A stretch of 64,000 nt of DNA from DATJBF01 sp035516795 (GTDB taxonomy: Bacteria > Verrucomicrobiota > Verrucomicrobiia > Palsa-1439): the NCBI GenBank assembly GCA_035516795.1, contig DATIZX010000082.1, positions 36,665 to 100,664 on the forward strand, written 5' to 3'. This document shows, piece after piece, positions 17,653-26,171 of this stretch. The notes below the pieces were generated by a model that saw only the letters and a list, made by a program, of their open reading frames with translations, ran no database searches and was not told the DNA's origin. Within the stretch, counting starts at the first letter, position 1, and each line of letters opens with the position of its first letter. A program made the position numbers and the translations under genes.

Positions 17653-18990
17653 CTACTGATCGAATTTGTCCAGGTAGTCGCTGATGGGGTTGCGTCTCTG
17701 CCGATCGAATTGCTGAGACTGGTTGAGAGTGTTTTCGTAGCCGGTCAGCAGGTTTGAGAGTTCTTCCGGAGCATAAATGCGTTCCGCTGCATTCAGATAA
17801 GCGGTGGTTGCCCGCGTGCGTTGTTCCGCCGCCGCTTGCGCCGAGGCGGCTTTGGCCACACTGCGCCGAAAGCGAACCGTGTTTTGCTGGAGTAGCCAGT
17901 TCACCGCTTCGATATAGCGATCGATCACCGGCTCATAGAACGGGTGAGCTTGGCCCCGCAGTGCTCCCAGCCGGTCCATTTTCAATTTGAGCACATCCTT
18001 CAACCAGGGGGTATCCGTATAATGCCAGAGTTGGTTGATCGGAATCTCTGTTTCATCCGTCTGCTCTCGTGTCCCTTCCGTAGCAGCCAGCTTGGTTGGA
18101 AGGATCGCTTCCAGTTGTTCTGCGGTTTCTTCGGCTGTGAGATTCTGTGCGACAATTTCGGACACACGGCTGACCTGCTGAAGACTCCACCATTTCTCGA
18201 GCAACCGTTCTTGCGGAAAATCCCGGCGATACACCAACCAAAACGCGTTGCTGGCCGATTTTTGTGCGCCGAGTTCGGAAAGAAAACTGCGCAATTTTTG
18301 GGCGCCGTTCGGTAAGGTTAGCAAGCTTTCCGTGAACATCCACGCGTCCGCCTGAAAGAGCATGCGTTCGGCCGCATCGTCGGGTAGAATCTTTGCCACC
18401 AGCAGAGCCGATGCCCAGTGCGGTCGGCCGGCCGCCACCGAGCGACGCGCGATGCTCAGCAGCATATCATCCCCGCCACGAATCGATGCCGCCAAGCCCT
18501 GTACCAGCCACAGGGGTACGAGCGGTACGATATATGGCTCGCCGTGAATGGTCGGCTGTTCGCGGTTGGACCATTCCGCGCAAAGTTGATCCACAATGGC
18601 GGCCAATAACGCGGATTGATCGAGCCGCGGAGGCGCGCAGCAGTAGATTTGGTACTTAAGATGTTTGTCCGTTTGAAACGTCTGCCAGGAGACCGGGGCC
18701 GCATTCGTGGGGGACGACTCGCAGGGGTTGACGACGATGACAATCGGATCGCGCCAATCATCCGGCAGGTTCATGCGCCGCAACCATTCGCGCTTCACCC
18801 GCTCGGCATACACGCACAAAGCCAGCGAGAGCAGGCGGTCATGGGCGTAGCTGGCAAACTGCCGCGACGTGCTGATGGTGCAAATCGGCGTGTTAGTAGG
18901 CGATGCCGCCCATGCTTTGGGAGACCCCGCAATGCTCGATCCCACTACGGCGACAGCGATGAGGATCTTCGTCAAACACCGAGCCTTCAT
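17653..18990 (-). CDS. Exported uncharacterised protein
   Basis: 445 aa, not recognised. The ATG at 18990 gives a clear signal peptide, MKARCLTKILIAVAVVGSSI, with a cleavage site after SPKAWA, so it is exported. The body is helical with two recurring traits. WLRRMNLPDDWRDPIVIVV and LLAAIVDQLCAEWSNREQP recall the peptidase-like secreted proteins of this group but lack an HExxH motif. The C-terminal third (TAYLNAAERIYAPEELSNLL) is rich in Ala and Gln. The gene for a zinc-ribbon membrane protein lies 20 nt upstream, so they probably share a transcript. Confidence 0.75.
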   Translation of the reverse strand: MKARCLTKILIAVAVVGSSIAGSPKAWAASPTNTPICTISTSRQFASYAHDRLLSLALCVYAERVKREWLRRMNLPDDWRDPIVIVVNPCESSPTNAAPVSWQTFQTDKHLKYQIYCCAPPRLDQSALLAAIVDQLCAEWSNREQPTIHGEPYIVPLVPLWLVQGLAASIRGGDDMLLSIARRSVAAGRPHWASALLVAKILPDDAAERMLFQADAWMFTESLLTLPNGAQKLRSFLSELGAQKSASNAFWLVYRRDFPQERLLEKWWSLQQVSRVSEIVAQNLTAEETAEQLEAILPTKLAATEGTREQTDETEIPINQLWHYTDTPWLKDVLKLKMDRLGALRGQAHPFYEPVIDRYIEAVNWLLQQNTVRFRRSVAKAASAQAAAEQRTRATTAYLNAAERIYAPEELSNLLTGYENTLNQSQQFDRQRRNPISDYLDKFDQ

Positions 18991-19010
18991 GTCCGGCGAC
19001 AACCGTCTGG

Positions 19011-19757
19011 CTATTGCCCGGCAGCGGTCGGGTCGTAGTTCAACACGACTTCCTGCGGAGTGACCGTAATCGATTTCAGCGAGTCAAGAATCTGTTCTTC
19101 TTTGCCCTGACCCGCCAAAATGGTGGCAAAGTAATTCTTAACCAGCCCCGTGTGTTCGATCACCCAGGGAGAGAGCGGCAGCGCGCCGATGGCGCCATTG
19201 ACGGGTTTAAAGACAAATTTGCCATCTTCAATCGTGGGGGTCCCCGTCAAGCTGAGATAGACGGCTTTGCTCAGTGCATTGCCGATAGACATTTTCCCAA
19301 GAAAAACCGCGGTGATCACACCGTTCCCAAGTTCCACCCGCAGATCGGTCGGCTTCACCCAGAGACCATTGCCGTCACCGGTTTTGAAGCCGAGCGTGCC
19401 GATCAGCGCATTGATCTCATTGCCGGTAAACGCGATTTGTTGCGGCACCTTGCGCGTGCCGAGTTGGTCCAGATCGAAGCGCTTTTGCTCGGCTGACCTC
19501 AGCTCCTGATTGGTAGTGCTGATCGGAGGGACGGCAGGCACTTGCGCCAGCAGAAAGACTCCCACAATCAAGATTGCCAGGATGAGAATACCAATGGTAC
19601 GCCCCACGAGTTTGCTGCCCGTGCCGCCTTTTCTCTTTAATTTTGCGCCGCCCTGGCTGGGGGCCTTAATTTCACTGAGGTCAAGTTTGGCGCCGCAGGA
19701 GTGGCAGAAAATTCGACCCAATTCATTGTCGTATCCACATTTGGAACAAGTCAACAT
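19011..19757 (-). CDS. Zinc-ribbon membrane protein of unknown function
   Basis: 248 aa. An N-terminal zinc ribbon uses Cys4-Cys7 and Cys18-Cys21 (CSKCGYDNELGRIFCHSCG). A basic linker precedes one membrane span (about residues 51-72, IGILILAILIVGVFLLAQV). The outer part (about 90-248) has repeated beta-type segments (FTGNEINALIGTLGFK, SLTGTPTIEDGKFVFKPVNGAIG) and resembles a soluble lipid-binding-like beta sandwich, but I cannot assign it. It follows the FmdB zinc-ribbon gene by only a few nucleotides. The zinc ribbon would face the cytoplasm. Confidence 0.75.
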   Translation of the reverse strand: MLTCSKCGYDNELGRIFCHSCGAKLDLSEIKAPSQGGAKLKRKGGTGSKLVGRTIGILILAILIVGVFLLAQVPAVPPISTTNQELRSAEQKRFDLDQLGTRKVPQQIAFTGNEINALIGTLGFKTGDGNGLWVKPTDLRVELGNGVITAVFLGKMSIGNALSKAVYLSLTGTPTIEDGKFVFKPVNGAIGALPLSPWVIEHTGLVKNYFATILAGQGKEEQILDSLKSITVTPQEVVLNYDPTAAGQ

Positions 19758-19760
19758 GGT

Positions 19761-20057
19761 TTAGTCCTTCTTGGTTGAGGCTTTAGACTCACCGGACATG
19801 GAAGCGTTCGATTTGGCAGCCGAAGCAGGGCTCGTTGCCGAGGCGGTCTCTTTTTTGGCACTCTCGCGGTAACTGGGTTTTCGGTAGTCGGTGCTGTAAA
19901 AACCCGAGCCCTTAAATATCAAGCCCGCGCCCATGCCCAGCAGCCGCTTCACCCGACCGCGGCATTTCGGGCAGGTCTTCTTCGGCTTGTCCTTGATGGA
20001 CTGGAACAACTCGAAGCGGTGATGACACTTCTGACATTCGTATTCGTACGTTGGCAT
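19761..20057 (-). CDS. FmdB-family zinc-ribbon protein
   Basis: 98 aa. It starts MPTYEYECQKCHHRFE, the near-invariant N-terminus of FmdB/CxxC_CxxC_SSSS regulatory-type proteins, which fixes the ATG at 20057. Cysteines pair as CQKC and CPKC. GSGFYSTDYRK is the typical end of the domain. A Ser/Ala/Lys-rich tail follows. The family is widespread and its role is unproven; the name comes from a formamide/amide operon regulator. It is the first gene of a three-gene minus-strand group reaching to 17653. Confidence 0.9.
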   Translation of the reverse strand: MPTYEYECQKCHHRFELFQSIKDKPKKTCPKCRGRVKRLLGMGAGLIFKGSGFYSTDYRKPSYRESAKKETASATSPASAAKSNASMSGESKASTKKD

Positions 20058-20187
20058 ACCGGTAAGCATCCTTCTTATCGAAAAATCTTGCCGCCAAGTC
20101 AATCTGAATTCAAAAAAGGTATCATCTTTGGCTTGAAAAAGCTTCCCTACTTCTTACGATACCCGGACCTTGGAAACAGGAGAACGC

Positions 20188-21084
20188 TTGAACGGGCATT
20201 CATTCAATCTCAATCGATATCTCGACCGTACCGGCCAGCGCGTCAACTCTGCCTTGGACCAACTTCTGCCGCCGCTCACCGCCGACCCACCCACGATTCA
20301 CAAAGCCATGCGCTATTCCATTTTTGCGGGTGGAAAGCGGATTCGTCCTGTGCTTTGTCTGGCCGCCTGCGAAGCCGTCGGCGGCAAACCCAGTGCCGCC
20401 CTGCCTCTCGCCTGCGCGGTGGAATGCATCCACACCTATTCGCTCATTCACGACGATCTACCCTGCATGGACGACGACGACCTGCGGCGCGGCAAACCAA
20501 CCAATCATAAAATCTTCGGCGAAGGGATTGCGGTATTGGCTGGCGATGCGTTGTTGACCGAAGCGTTCGCTTTGGTCGCGAAAGCCAGGCCGCCCAAGCG
20601 TTATCCCGTACAGACGTTGCTGAACGACCTCGCCTTCGCCGCCGGCAGCCGCCGCCTGATTGCCGGCCAGGTTCAGGATTTGGAAGGTGAAGACCATCAA
20701 CTCGGACTCGAGGAAGTCAGACGCACGCATCTCAACAAAACGGCGGCCCTGATCACCACCGCCATTCGCCTCGGCGCCATGGCCGGGAATGCCACGCCGG
20801 CAGAACTCAAACGGCTGACCCGCTACGGTCAGGACCTGGGTCTCGCCTTTCAGGTGATCGACGACATTCTTGACGCCACCAGCACGAAGGAAGTCATGGG
20901 CAAGAGCGTCCGGGCCGACCAGAAGAACCACAAATCAACGTTCCCTGGTGTTTTGGGCCTGGACCGGTCGCGCGAGTTTGCCGCCGATCTCATTGCTGAT
21001 GCCCACCAACAACTTTCTGTCTTTGGTAAATCCGCCGAACCGCTCCGGGCCATCGCCGATTTTTTTCTCACCCGTCAGCATTGA
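20188..21084 (+). CDS. ispA: Polyprenyl synthetase (farnesyl/geranylgeranyl diphosphate synthase)
   Basis: 298 aa from a TTG start at 20188, chosen because AGGAG (20178-20182) lies 5 nt before it; a TTG at 20170 is the alternative. It condenses IPP with allylic diphosphates. The first Asp-rich motif is DDLPCMDDDDLRRGKP and the second is FQVIDDILD, with KTAALITTAIRLGA between. The spacing of the first motif (DDxxxxD) is the bacterial FPP/GGPP synthase type. GGKRIRPVLCLAACEAVGG is the IPP-binding region. The methyltransferase gene behind it starts within or just after the stop, implying coupling. Chain length is not decided by sequence alone. Confidence 0.94.
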   Translation: MNGHSFNLNRYLDRTGQRVNSALDQLLPPLTADPPTIHKAMRYSIFAGGKRIRPVLCLAACEAVGGKPSAALPLACAVECIHTYSLIHDDLPCMDDDDLRRGKPTNHKIFGEGIAVLAGDALLTEAFALVAKARPPKRYPVQTLLNDLAFAAGSRRLIAGQVQDLEGEDHQLGLEEVRRTHLNKTAALITTAIRLGAMAGNATPAELKRLTRYGQDLGLAFQVIDDILDATSTKEVMGKSVRADQKNHKSTFPGVLGLDRSREFAADLIADAHQQLSVFGKSAEPLRAIADFFLTRQH

Positions 21085-21089
21085 TTGAA

Positions 21090-21758
21090 ATGAGAAGAGT
21101 CCCCGAGCCGGAATTAATGCTCGAAGAGGAGCAGGCCCGGGCCTATGCCGCGGCGGATTTTGAATCAGCCCACAGCTTGTATCCGAAGTTATTCAACGAA
21201 CTTTTTCCCGACCGGCCGCGTCGGGCTTTGGTCCTGGATATTGGCTGTGGTCCTTGCGATGTCACCGTGCGCTTCGCCCGAGCCAATCCTGGCTATCGCT
21301 TTCACGCTGTCGATGGGGCTGCTGCCATGCTCAAGTACGCTCCTCACATGCCTCGCATCAAACTCATCCATGGCCACATACCCGGCGTAGAATTGCCGGT
21401 CAAAGCTTATGACGTGATGCTTTCCAGTAGCCTGTTGCATCAACTCCATGACCCGCAGGTGCTGTGGCAAACAATTCAGCGGTTTTCCAACCCGAGCACG
21501 CTCGTATTCGTTGTCGATTTACGCCGGCCCGCCAGCCGCAAGAGCGCGCGGGCAATTGCGGAGAAATATTCGGTCGGCGAACCCTTTGTACTGAAACGTG
21601 ATTTCTTCAACTCATTGCTGGCCGCGTTCACCGCAGAGGAGGTTCGACAGCAATTGCGAGCAGCCGGATTGAATTGGCTGCGAGTAAGAGAACTCTCCGA
21701 CCGCCACTTGATGGTCTGGGGCCGGCACCCCGGCGTTGCTTCTCGCCGGTGCAGATAA
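21090..21758 (+). CDS. Class I SAM-dependent methyltransferase
   Basis: 222 aa from ATG 21090; a TTG at 21081 overlapping the ispA stop by 4 nt is an equally possible start. SAM motif I is VLDIGCGPCDVTVRFA, motif II is FHAVDGAAAMLKYA and motif IV is YDVMLSSSLLHQLHD. The region after it (FVVDLRRPASRKSAR) is usual for Methyltransf_11/25 proteins. Coupling to a prenyl synthase might suggest a quinone or isoprenoid substrate, but that is only context. The C-terminal half contains a dimer-like helix (FTAEEVRQQLRAAGL). Confidence 0.85.
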   Translation: MRRVPEPELMLEEEQARAYAAADFESAHSLYPKLFNELFPDRPRRALVLDIGCGPCDVTVRFARANPGYRFHAVDGAAAMLKYAPHMPRIKLIHGHIPGVELPVKAYDVMLSSSLLHQLHDPQVLWQTIQRFSNPSTLVFVVDLRRPASRKSARAIAEKYSVGEPFVLKRDFFNSLLAAFTAEEVRQQLRAAGLNWLRVRELSDRHLMVWGRHPGVASRRCR

Positions 21759-21814
21759 GGTCGTGACAGACTCGCACCATAGGTAGTGGTCTTTTGTCAG
21801 GAGAAATCCACGCC

Positions 21815-21898
21815 ATGAGGGCGATGGTAACAGTTGCCTGTATTTTAATCGCCCTGCCTGACACAGGTCAGGATGTCGAACCGGAAAGGATATGGTGA
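21815..21898 (+). CDS. Possible 27-residue leader peptide
   Basis: A short frame MRAMVTVACILIALPDTGQD... follows a good Shine-Dalgarno (CAGGAG, 21799-21804). It ends with TGA overlapping the ATG of the next gene (21892), so translation could be coupled. Its first half is hydrophobic like a truncated signal peptide. It could be a leader ORF or the remnant of an earlier start. No other support. Confidence 0.3.
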   Translation: MRAMVTVACILIALPDTGQDVEPERIW

Positions 21899-23084
21899 AC
21901 CTGCGCCTTGGGATTCTCATCTGCGCTCTGCCGATTGGCTTCTCCCAGCCAGCATCCACTATTGCTGAAGAGACCGCCACCAATTCTGACGCGATAAACC
22001 TGATCATTGACGGCGTTCAGTATGAGAATGTGCGTTGGGGTAGAGTGACGCCTGCTACTGTTACAATCTTCCACAAAACAGGTGTTGCCGCGATTCCGCT
22101 TTGGAAACTACCGCCGGACCTTCAGAAGAAATTCGGCTACGACCCACAGAAGGCTGCTGAATGGCTGAAGATTGAGACGAAGGCCGTACAGGAACGAGCG
22201 CGTGCCCAGCAGGAGGCGCGGTCGCGGGAAACCCCTGACGAAACGCCAGCGCCGCCGGGAAGTATTCCCTCCTATGCATTGCACTCCAATCTCCCACCCG
22301 GCGTTCATTTCACCGTTTTGAGCGAGACCGGATCTTCTGAACCATTTGCCCCATTCGAACGCCTTCAGTTCCAACTCGCATTTGACGACCCGGGCTCGTA
22401 CCAGAAGATGCTGCGCGATTTCGACAGGGTTTTCATATCGCACCGATCCACGATCGACGGCCGCCTGTTCCCCCGTTCGGTCATCGAGAATCTGAGGGCA
22501 TATGGTGATCCCCCAGGCTATAAAACACAGAGCTTTCATTGGCGTCAGGTGCTGAATTTGCTCCCTCCCCAAACCGGCAAGTACAATATACAAGTTGTGA
22601 TGGATACGCCCACCGCAAACTGATCACACCCATGATGACGGTCGAGGTAACCTTGCCCGAAACCGATCAGGCATCGCTGAGGTTCCTCGTCGAAAAGGGA
22701 GGCGCCGATTTCTTCTCACGGGAAACCGTGATGCGCACGCGGTCCGAGGGCCACTTGCGTCCCCCACCTTATTCCGTCATCAAAGAGTTCATCAAGGCGT
22801 TCCCGGACAGCTCGATCAATTTCCTGATCTTCCAGCGTGCGGAGTTCGCGCGCCAGCTCGATGTCTCGGCGGGCCCCAATCATTACCTTGCGCAGGACCA
22901 AGAACAACTCGCGGAGATCATCGCCTTAACACATCCATCGTTGGTGCAGGAATTGAAAAGCCAGAGGAGCGCCATCGAAAAACAGCTCATGGCAACCACA
23001 GACCCATACCAGAAACAGCTCCTCCAGAGAAACATCGACGGCTTTGATCGCTGGATCGCACTTATTGAGAAATATACGCGATAA
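21892..23084 (+). pseudogene. Exported protein gene interrupted by an apparent 1-nt frameshift
   Basis: The first frame (21892-22623, 243 aa) has a good SD (GGAAAGGAT) and a signal peptide (MVNLRLGILICALPIGFSQPAST). It breaks off at TGA shortly after GKYNIQVVMDTP. The next frame continues without a gap as HRKLITPMMTVEVTLPETDQ and runs to 23084 (154 codons from ATG 22632). Adding one C to the CCC at 22609-22611 joins both into one reading, ...VVMDTPHRKLITPMMTVEV..., about 397 aa. The join resembles the end of an immunoglobulin-like domain in secreted proteins (PGKY.IQ......I....VTV.V.EP). Either this is a recent pseudogene or the sequence has a one-base error. The function is unknown; the part after the signal has an RVTPATVTIFHKTG segment. 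Confidence 0.65.
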
Positions 23085-23093
23085 GGTGGCCGA

Positions 23094-24230
23094 TTAGCGC
23101 TCATTCGCGGCAAGAATTAGCCGTGCGGCTCGCTCACTGGCGCCGGGATCCCCGAGATCGCTGACAACTGATGCCAATTCTTTCTGCATCGCTTCGCGTT
23201 TTGCCGCGTTCTCCAAAAACTCGCGTACGACAGCGGCGACACGGTCAGGCTTAGCGTCGCCCTGAATGAATTCGGGGACAACAGCGCGGTTGGCAATAAC
23301 ATTGGGCATGGCGAGCCAGTTGACGGTTACGACCATGCGACCGACGAGATAGGTTAACCAGTTGACCTTGTACACCACGACCATTGGACAACCGTGGAAT
23401 GCGCACTCCATGGTGGCTGTGCCGCTCTTGGTGATCGCAATCGTCGCCCGCTGCATTAGCTCCTGCGCCTTGCCCACCTCGACTGTCACGCGCGTGTGCT
23501 TCATCTTCGCCGCCATCGCCCGGTTCACCGCTGCCGCGACGAATCGCACGTCGTCGGGCATCAAATCCACAACCTTCGCCATAATTGGCCAAATCTTCTT
23601 CACTTCCCGCTCCCGACTTCCCGGCAACAGAAGAATGAGCTTGTCCAACTTCTGGCTCCTGACTCCTGACTCCCGAATTCTTTCCGCAAATGGATGTCCA
23701 ACAAATTCCACTTTCAATTTCGGCGCGTGCTTCGCGTACCAATCCTTCTCAAAAGGAAAAATACATAACATTAAATCCACGTCCCGCTCGATGCGCCGGG
23801 CACGACCGGGTCGGGAGGCCCACACTTGCGGCGAGATGTAGTAAATGATCTTCGTTGACGGAAGCCGTGACTTCACCGCGCTGGCAAATCGCAAATTGAA
23901 CCCGGAAAAATCGACCAAGACCAGCGCGTCGGGCCTGCGGCGTTCAGCCTCGGCCAGCAGGCTGTTGAAGATGCGCTTGAGATTGAAATAGTTCCTCAGC
24001 GGCTCGACGACGCCGACCACTGCGTGCTCGGTGAGATCGACCAGCAGCTCCATTCCAGCGGCTTTCATCTTCGAACCGCCCGCGCCGAAAACCTGGCATC
24101 CAGGCGCTTGGGTGCGTAAGCACTTGATAAGTTCCGCCGCGTGGGCGTCTGCCGACGCCTCGCCAACGACGAACATCAGACGGCGAGATTGATTGGTGAC
24201 AAGTGATCCGTGATTGGATACAGATTGCAT
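23094..24230 (-). CDS. lpxB: Lipid-A-disaccharide synthase
   Basis: 378 aa GT19 glycosyltransferase joining UDP-2,3-diacylglucosamine and lipid X to form the lipid A disaccharide. Characteristic parts: FVVGEASADAHAAELIKCL near the N-terminus (VAGE.SGD type, with Ala-Ser-Ala here), GAGGSKMKAAGMELL, VLVDFSGFNLRFA, KIIYYISPQVWASRPGR, LLLPGSREREVKKIWP and KSGTATMECAF. All are family hallmarks. It is the last of three minus-strand genes, after lpxI and a Gfo/Idh oxidoreductase. The start may be the ATG at 24230 or a later one, since the first 15 residues are not conserved. Confidence 0.96.
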   Translation of the reverse strand: MQSVSNHGSLVTNQSRRLMFVVGEASADAHAAELIKCLRTQAPGCQVFGAGGSKMKAAGMELLVDLTEHAVVGVVEPLRNYFNLKRIFNSLLAEAERRRPDALVLVDFSGFNLRFASAVKSRLPSTKIIYYISPQVWASRPGRARRIERDVDLMLCIFPFEKDWYAKHAPKLKVEFVGHPFAERIRESGVRSQKLDKLILLLPGSREREVKKIWPIMAKVVDLMPDDVRFVAAAVNRAMAAKMKHTRVTVEVGKAQELMQRATIAITKSGTATMECAFHGCPMVVVYKVNWLTYLVGRMVVTVNWLAMPNVIANRAVVPEFIQGDAKPDRVAAVVREFLENAAKREAMQKELASVVSDLGDPGASERAARLILAANER

Positions 24231-24251
24231 TGCGAATTGCGGGCTAACCGG

Positions 24252-25280
24252 TCACAAGTCACCGATTTTCCGCGTGATTTCCATTGCCACCTCGAGCGCC
24301 TGTTGGGCCGCCTCGCCGGTCACGAGCGGGTCCCGGTGGTAGCGAACGGCATCGATAAAATGCTGCAATTCCAGCTTCAGTGGTTCGTCGCGCTCGATGG
24401 GCAACGGCTCCCGCACAATCTTGCGACCGGCAAATTCGCTGACAATGCTGGCGTGTTTGCCGGCCAAAAGTTTCTTCAATAAGCCTGTCTCTTGAGCGTC
24501 TTCGCCGGCCACGCGATAAAGTTCGCCCACCTGGTTCATATAATCGAGCGAGATGTAGGCGGCGCCATGTTCGGTGCGGCCGAAAATGCGAATCTTACGC
24601 ATCCGCTCCGCCGAAACGCGACTGGCGGTGATGTTGGCCACACAACCGTTGGCAAACTTCAGCCGCGCGTTGGCGATGTCCTCCTCGTTCTCGCTGAGCA
24701 CGGGAATGCCCACCGCATCGATCTCGGCGAGTGGCGCTTTGACGAGCGACAACACCACGTCGATATCGTGAATCATCAGGTCGAGCACAACCCCGATATC
24801 GGTCGAACGCCCGGGATACGGTGAGAGTCGGTGGACTTCGATGAAACGCGCTTCCTGCAACACCTCGTTCAAGTACCGCATCACCGGATTGAATCGCTCG
24901 ACGTGACCGACCTGCAGGATGCATTTGTTGGCGCGCGCCAGGGCTACCAATTCGCCCGCTTCGTGCAGGGTGTCGGTGATCGGCTTTTCCACCAGCACAT
25001 GTTTGCCGCGTTCCAAAAACACCCGAGCGACTTCGAAATGCGTTTCGGTCGGAGTCGCGACGCTCACCGCATCGCAAAAGTCCGCCAACTCCTGCGCGCT
25101 CTCGAACGCGCCACCGCCGTATTTTTCGGTGAGCGCGCGCAACCGAATCCGGTCGGTATCGAACACGCCGATGAAGCTGCACAGACCGTTGGAACGCTTG
25201 GCCAGTTCGGAATAAATCCGGGCATGATGCGAGCCGAGTTGGCCGACACCCACAACACCGAGTTTGATGGTTTCACTCAT
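24252..25280 (-). CDS. Gfo/Idh/MocA-family NAD(P)-dependent oxidoreductase
   Basis: 342 aa. Rossmann motif GVVGVGQLGSHHARI at the N-terminus, the EKP motif in VLVEKPITDT (which carries the catalytic-region lysine) and the C-terminal alpha/beta substrate domain (VVLDLMIHDIDVVLSLV, with the HD...L feature). The ATG at 25280 lies 8 nt inside the end of lpxI, so they are coupled. Sitting between lpxI and lpxB, it probably acts on a UDP-sugar or lipid A precursor; in some bacteria a Gfo/Idh enzyme (GnnA) oxidises UDP-GlcNAc at C3 for amide-linked lipid A. The partner aminotransferase GnnB is not in this window. Confidence 0.88.
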   Translation of the reverse strand: MSETIKLGVVGVGQLGSHHARIYSELAKRSNGLCSFIGVFDTDRIRLRALTEKYGGGAFESAQELADFCDAVSVATPTETHFEVARVFLERGKHVLVEKPITDTLHEAGELVALARANKCILQVGHVERFNPVMRYLNEVLQEARFIEVHRLSPYPGRSTDIGVVLDLMIHDIDVVLSLVKAPLAEIDAVGIPVLSENEEDIANARLKFANGCVANITASRVSAERMRKIRIFGRTEHGAAYISLDYMNQVGELYRVAGEDAQETGLLKKLLAGKHASIVSEFAGRKIVREPLPIERDEPLKLELQHFIDAVRYHRDPLVTGEAAQQALEVAMEITRKIGDL

Positions 25281-26091
25281 GGGCGGTGGCAACGATACAG
25301 AGTTTGTTTGCGTTCGCGGCTTCCAAGAGCTTTTCCTGATTCAACAACAAACCACGCCCCGCCTCAATGGCCAACACGGCAATCCGGCTGGCCCGGCACG
25401 ACTCGATGGTGTTAACGCCAATGCATGGAATATCGAAACGGAAATCCTGATTGGGTTTGCTGACCTTGACAACAACTGCAGCGCCATCCTCGCCGGCCAG
25501 CGCGCCGCCCCGGTGGATGCAGTCATTCGTGCCTTCAAATCCCTCGACTGCGAGCACGGTACCTTTTTTCACGACAACGGTCTGGCCGATGTCGAGCGCG
25601 CTGACCGCCTTCGCGATTTTCAGCCCGAACTCGATGTCGGCGCGTTGTTCCTTCGATGGCTTTTGGTTTGTGAGAACGCCGGCCTGTGGCACTGCGTCAC
25701 CCAGGAACGGACGCGGATCGAGAAGCGCAACACCGTCTTTGGCCATTTCCAAAGCAATTGCGCCAAAGATCGTCTCCGCATTACGTTCCTTGAGTCGAAA
25801 CGCAACAGCAGTCATGCGCAGGTCGAGACGGAGATTTTTAAACAGGTTCGACGGGGTGATTCCGCCCGCCATGACGGCGCGTTTTATGCCGCGCGAGGTG
25901 AAGACTTCAATAAGTTTGTTGAGTTGCCCGAGTTTGACCCACTCAAGTTCATCCACCGCGTCCTGCATTTCAGGTTTGGTTTCCCCCTCGAAGGCCGCCG
26001 CCACTATCCGCTCGACGCCAGCACGTCGGGCCGAGTGTGCCAAAATCAAGGGAAACTCGCCGTTGCCTGCAATCATGCCGAGCGGTTCCAT
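25273..26091 (-). CDS. lpxI: UDP-2,3-diacylglucosamine diphosphatase LpxI
   Basis: 272 aa from ATG 26091, chosen because MEPLGMIAGNGEFPLILA is the conserved LpxI (DUF1009) start and GGTGAG precedes it. LpxI hydrolyses UDP-2,3-diacylglucosamine to lipid X and UMP and replaces LpxH in many non-gamma-proteobacterial lineages. VMAGGITPSNLF, EGTNDCIHRGGALAG, VVVKVSKPNQDFRFDIPCIG and LAIEAGRGLLLN are family landmarks. The FDIPCIG segment holds the expected catalytic aspartate. First gene of the lpxI-oxidoreductase-lpxB operon. Confidence 0.96.
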   Translation of the reverse strand: MEPLGMIAGNGEFPLILAHSARRAGVERIVAAAFEGETKPEMQDAVDELEWVKLGQLNKLIEVFTSRGIKRAVMAGGITPSNLFKNLRLDLRMTAVAFRLKERNAETIFGAIALEMAKDGVALLDPRPFLGDAVPQAGVLTNQKPSKEQRADIEFGLKIAKAVSALDIGQTVVVKKGTVLAVEGFEGTNDCIHRGGALAGEDGAAVVVKVSKPNQDFRFDIPCIGVNTIESCRASRIAVLAIEAGRGLLLNQEKLLEAANANKLCIVATAHE

Positions 26092-26171
26092 CGTATTTCT
26101 CACCCGCACGAGCATGGCAATGCCGACGCCAACTGGCAAGCAATTAGAAAGCGATTATTGAAAAAGAGGCT

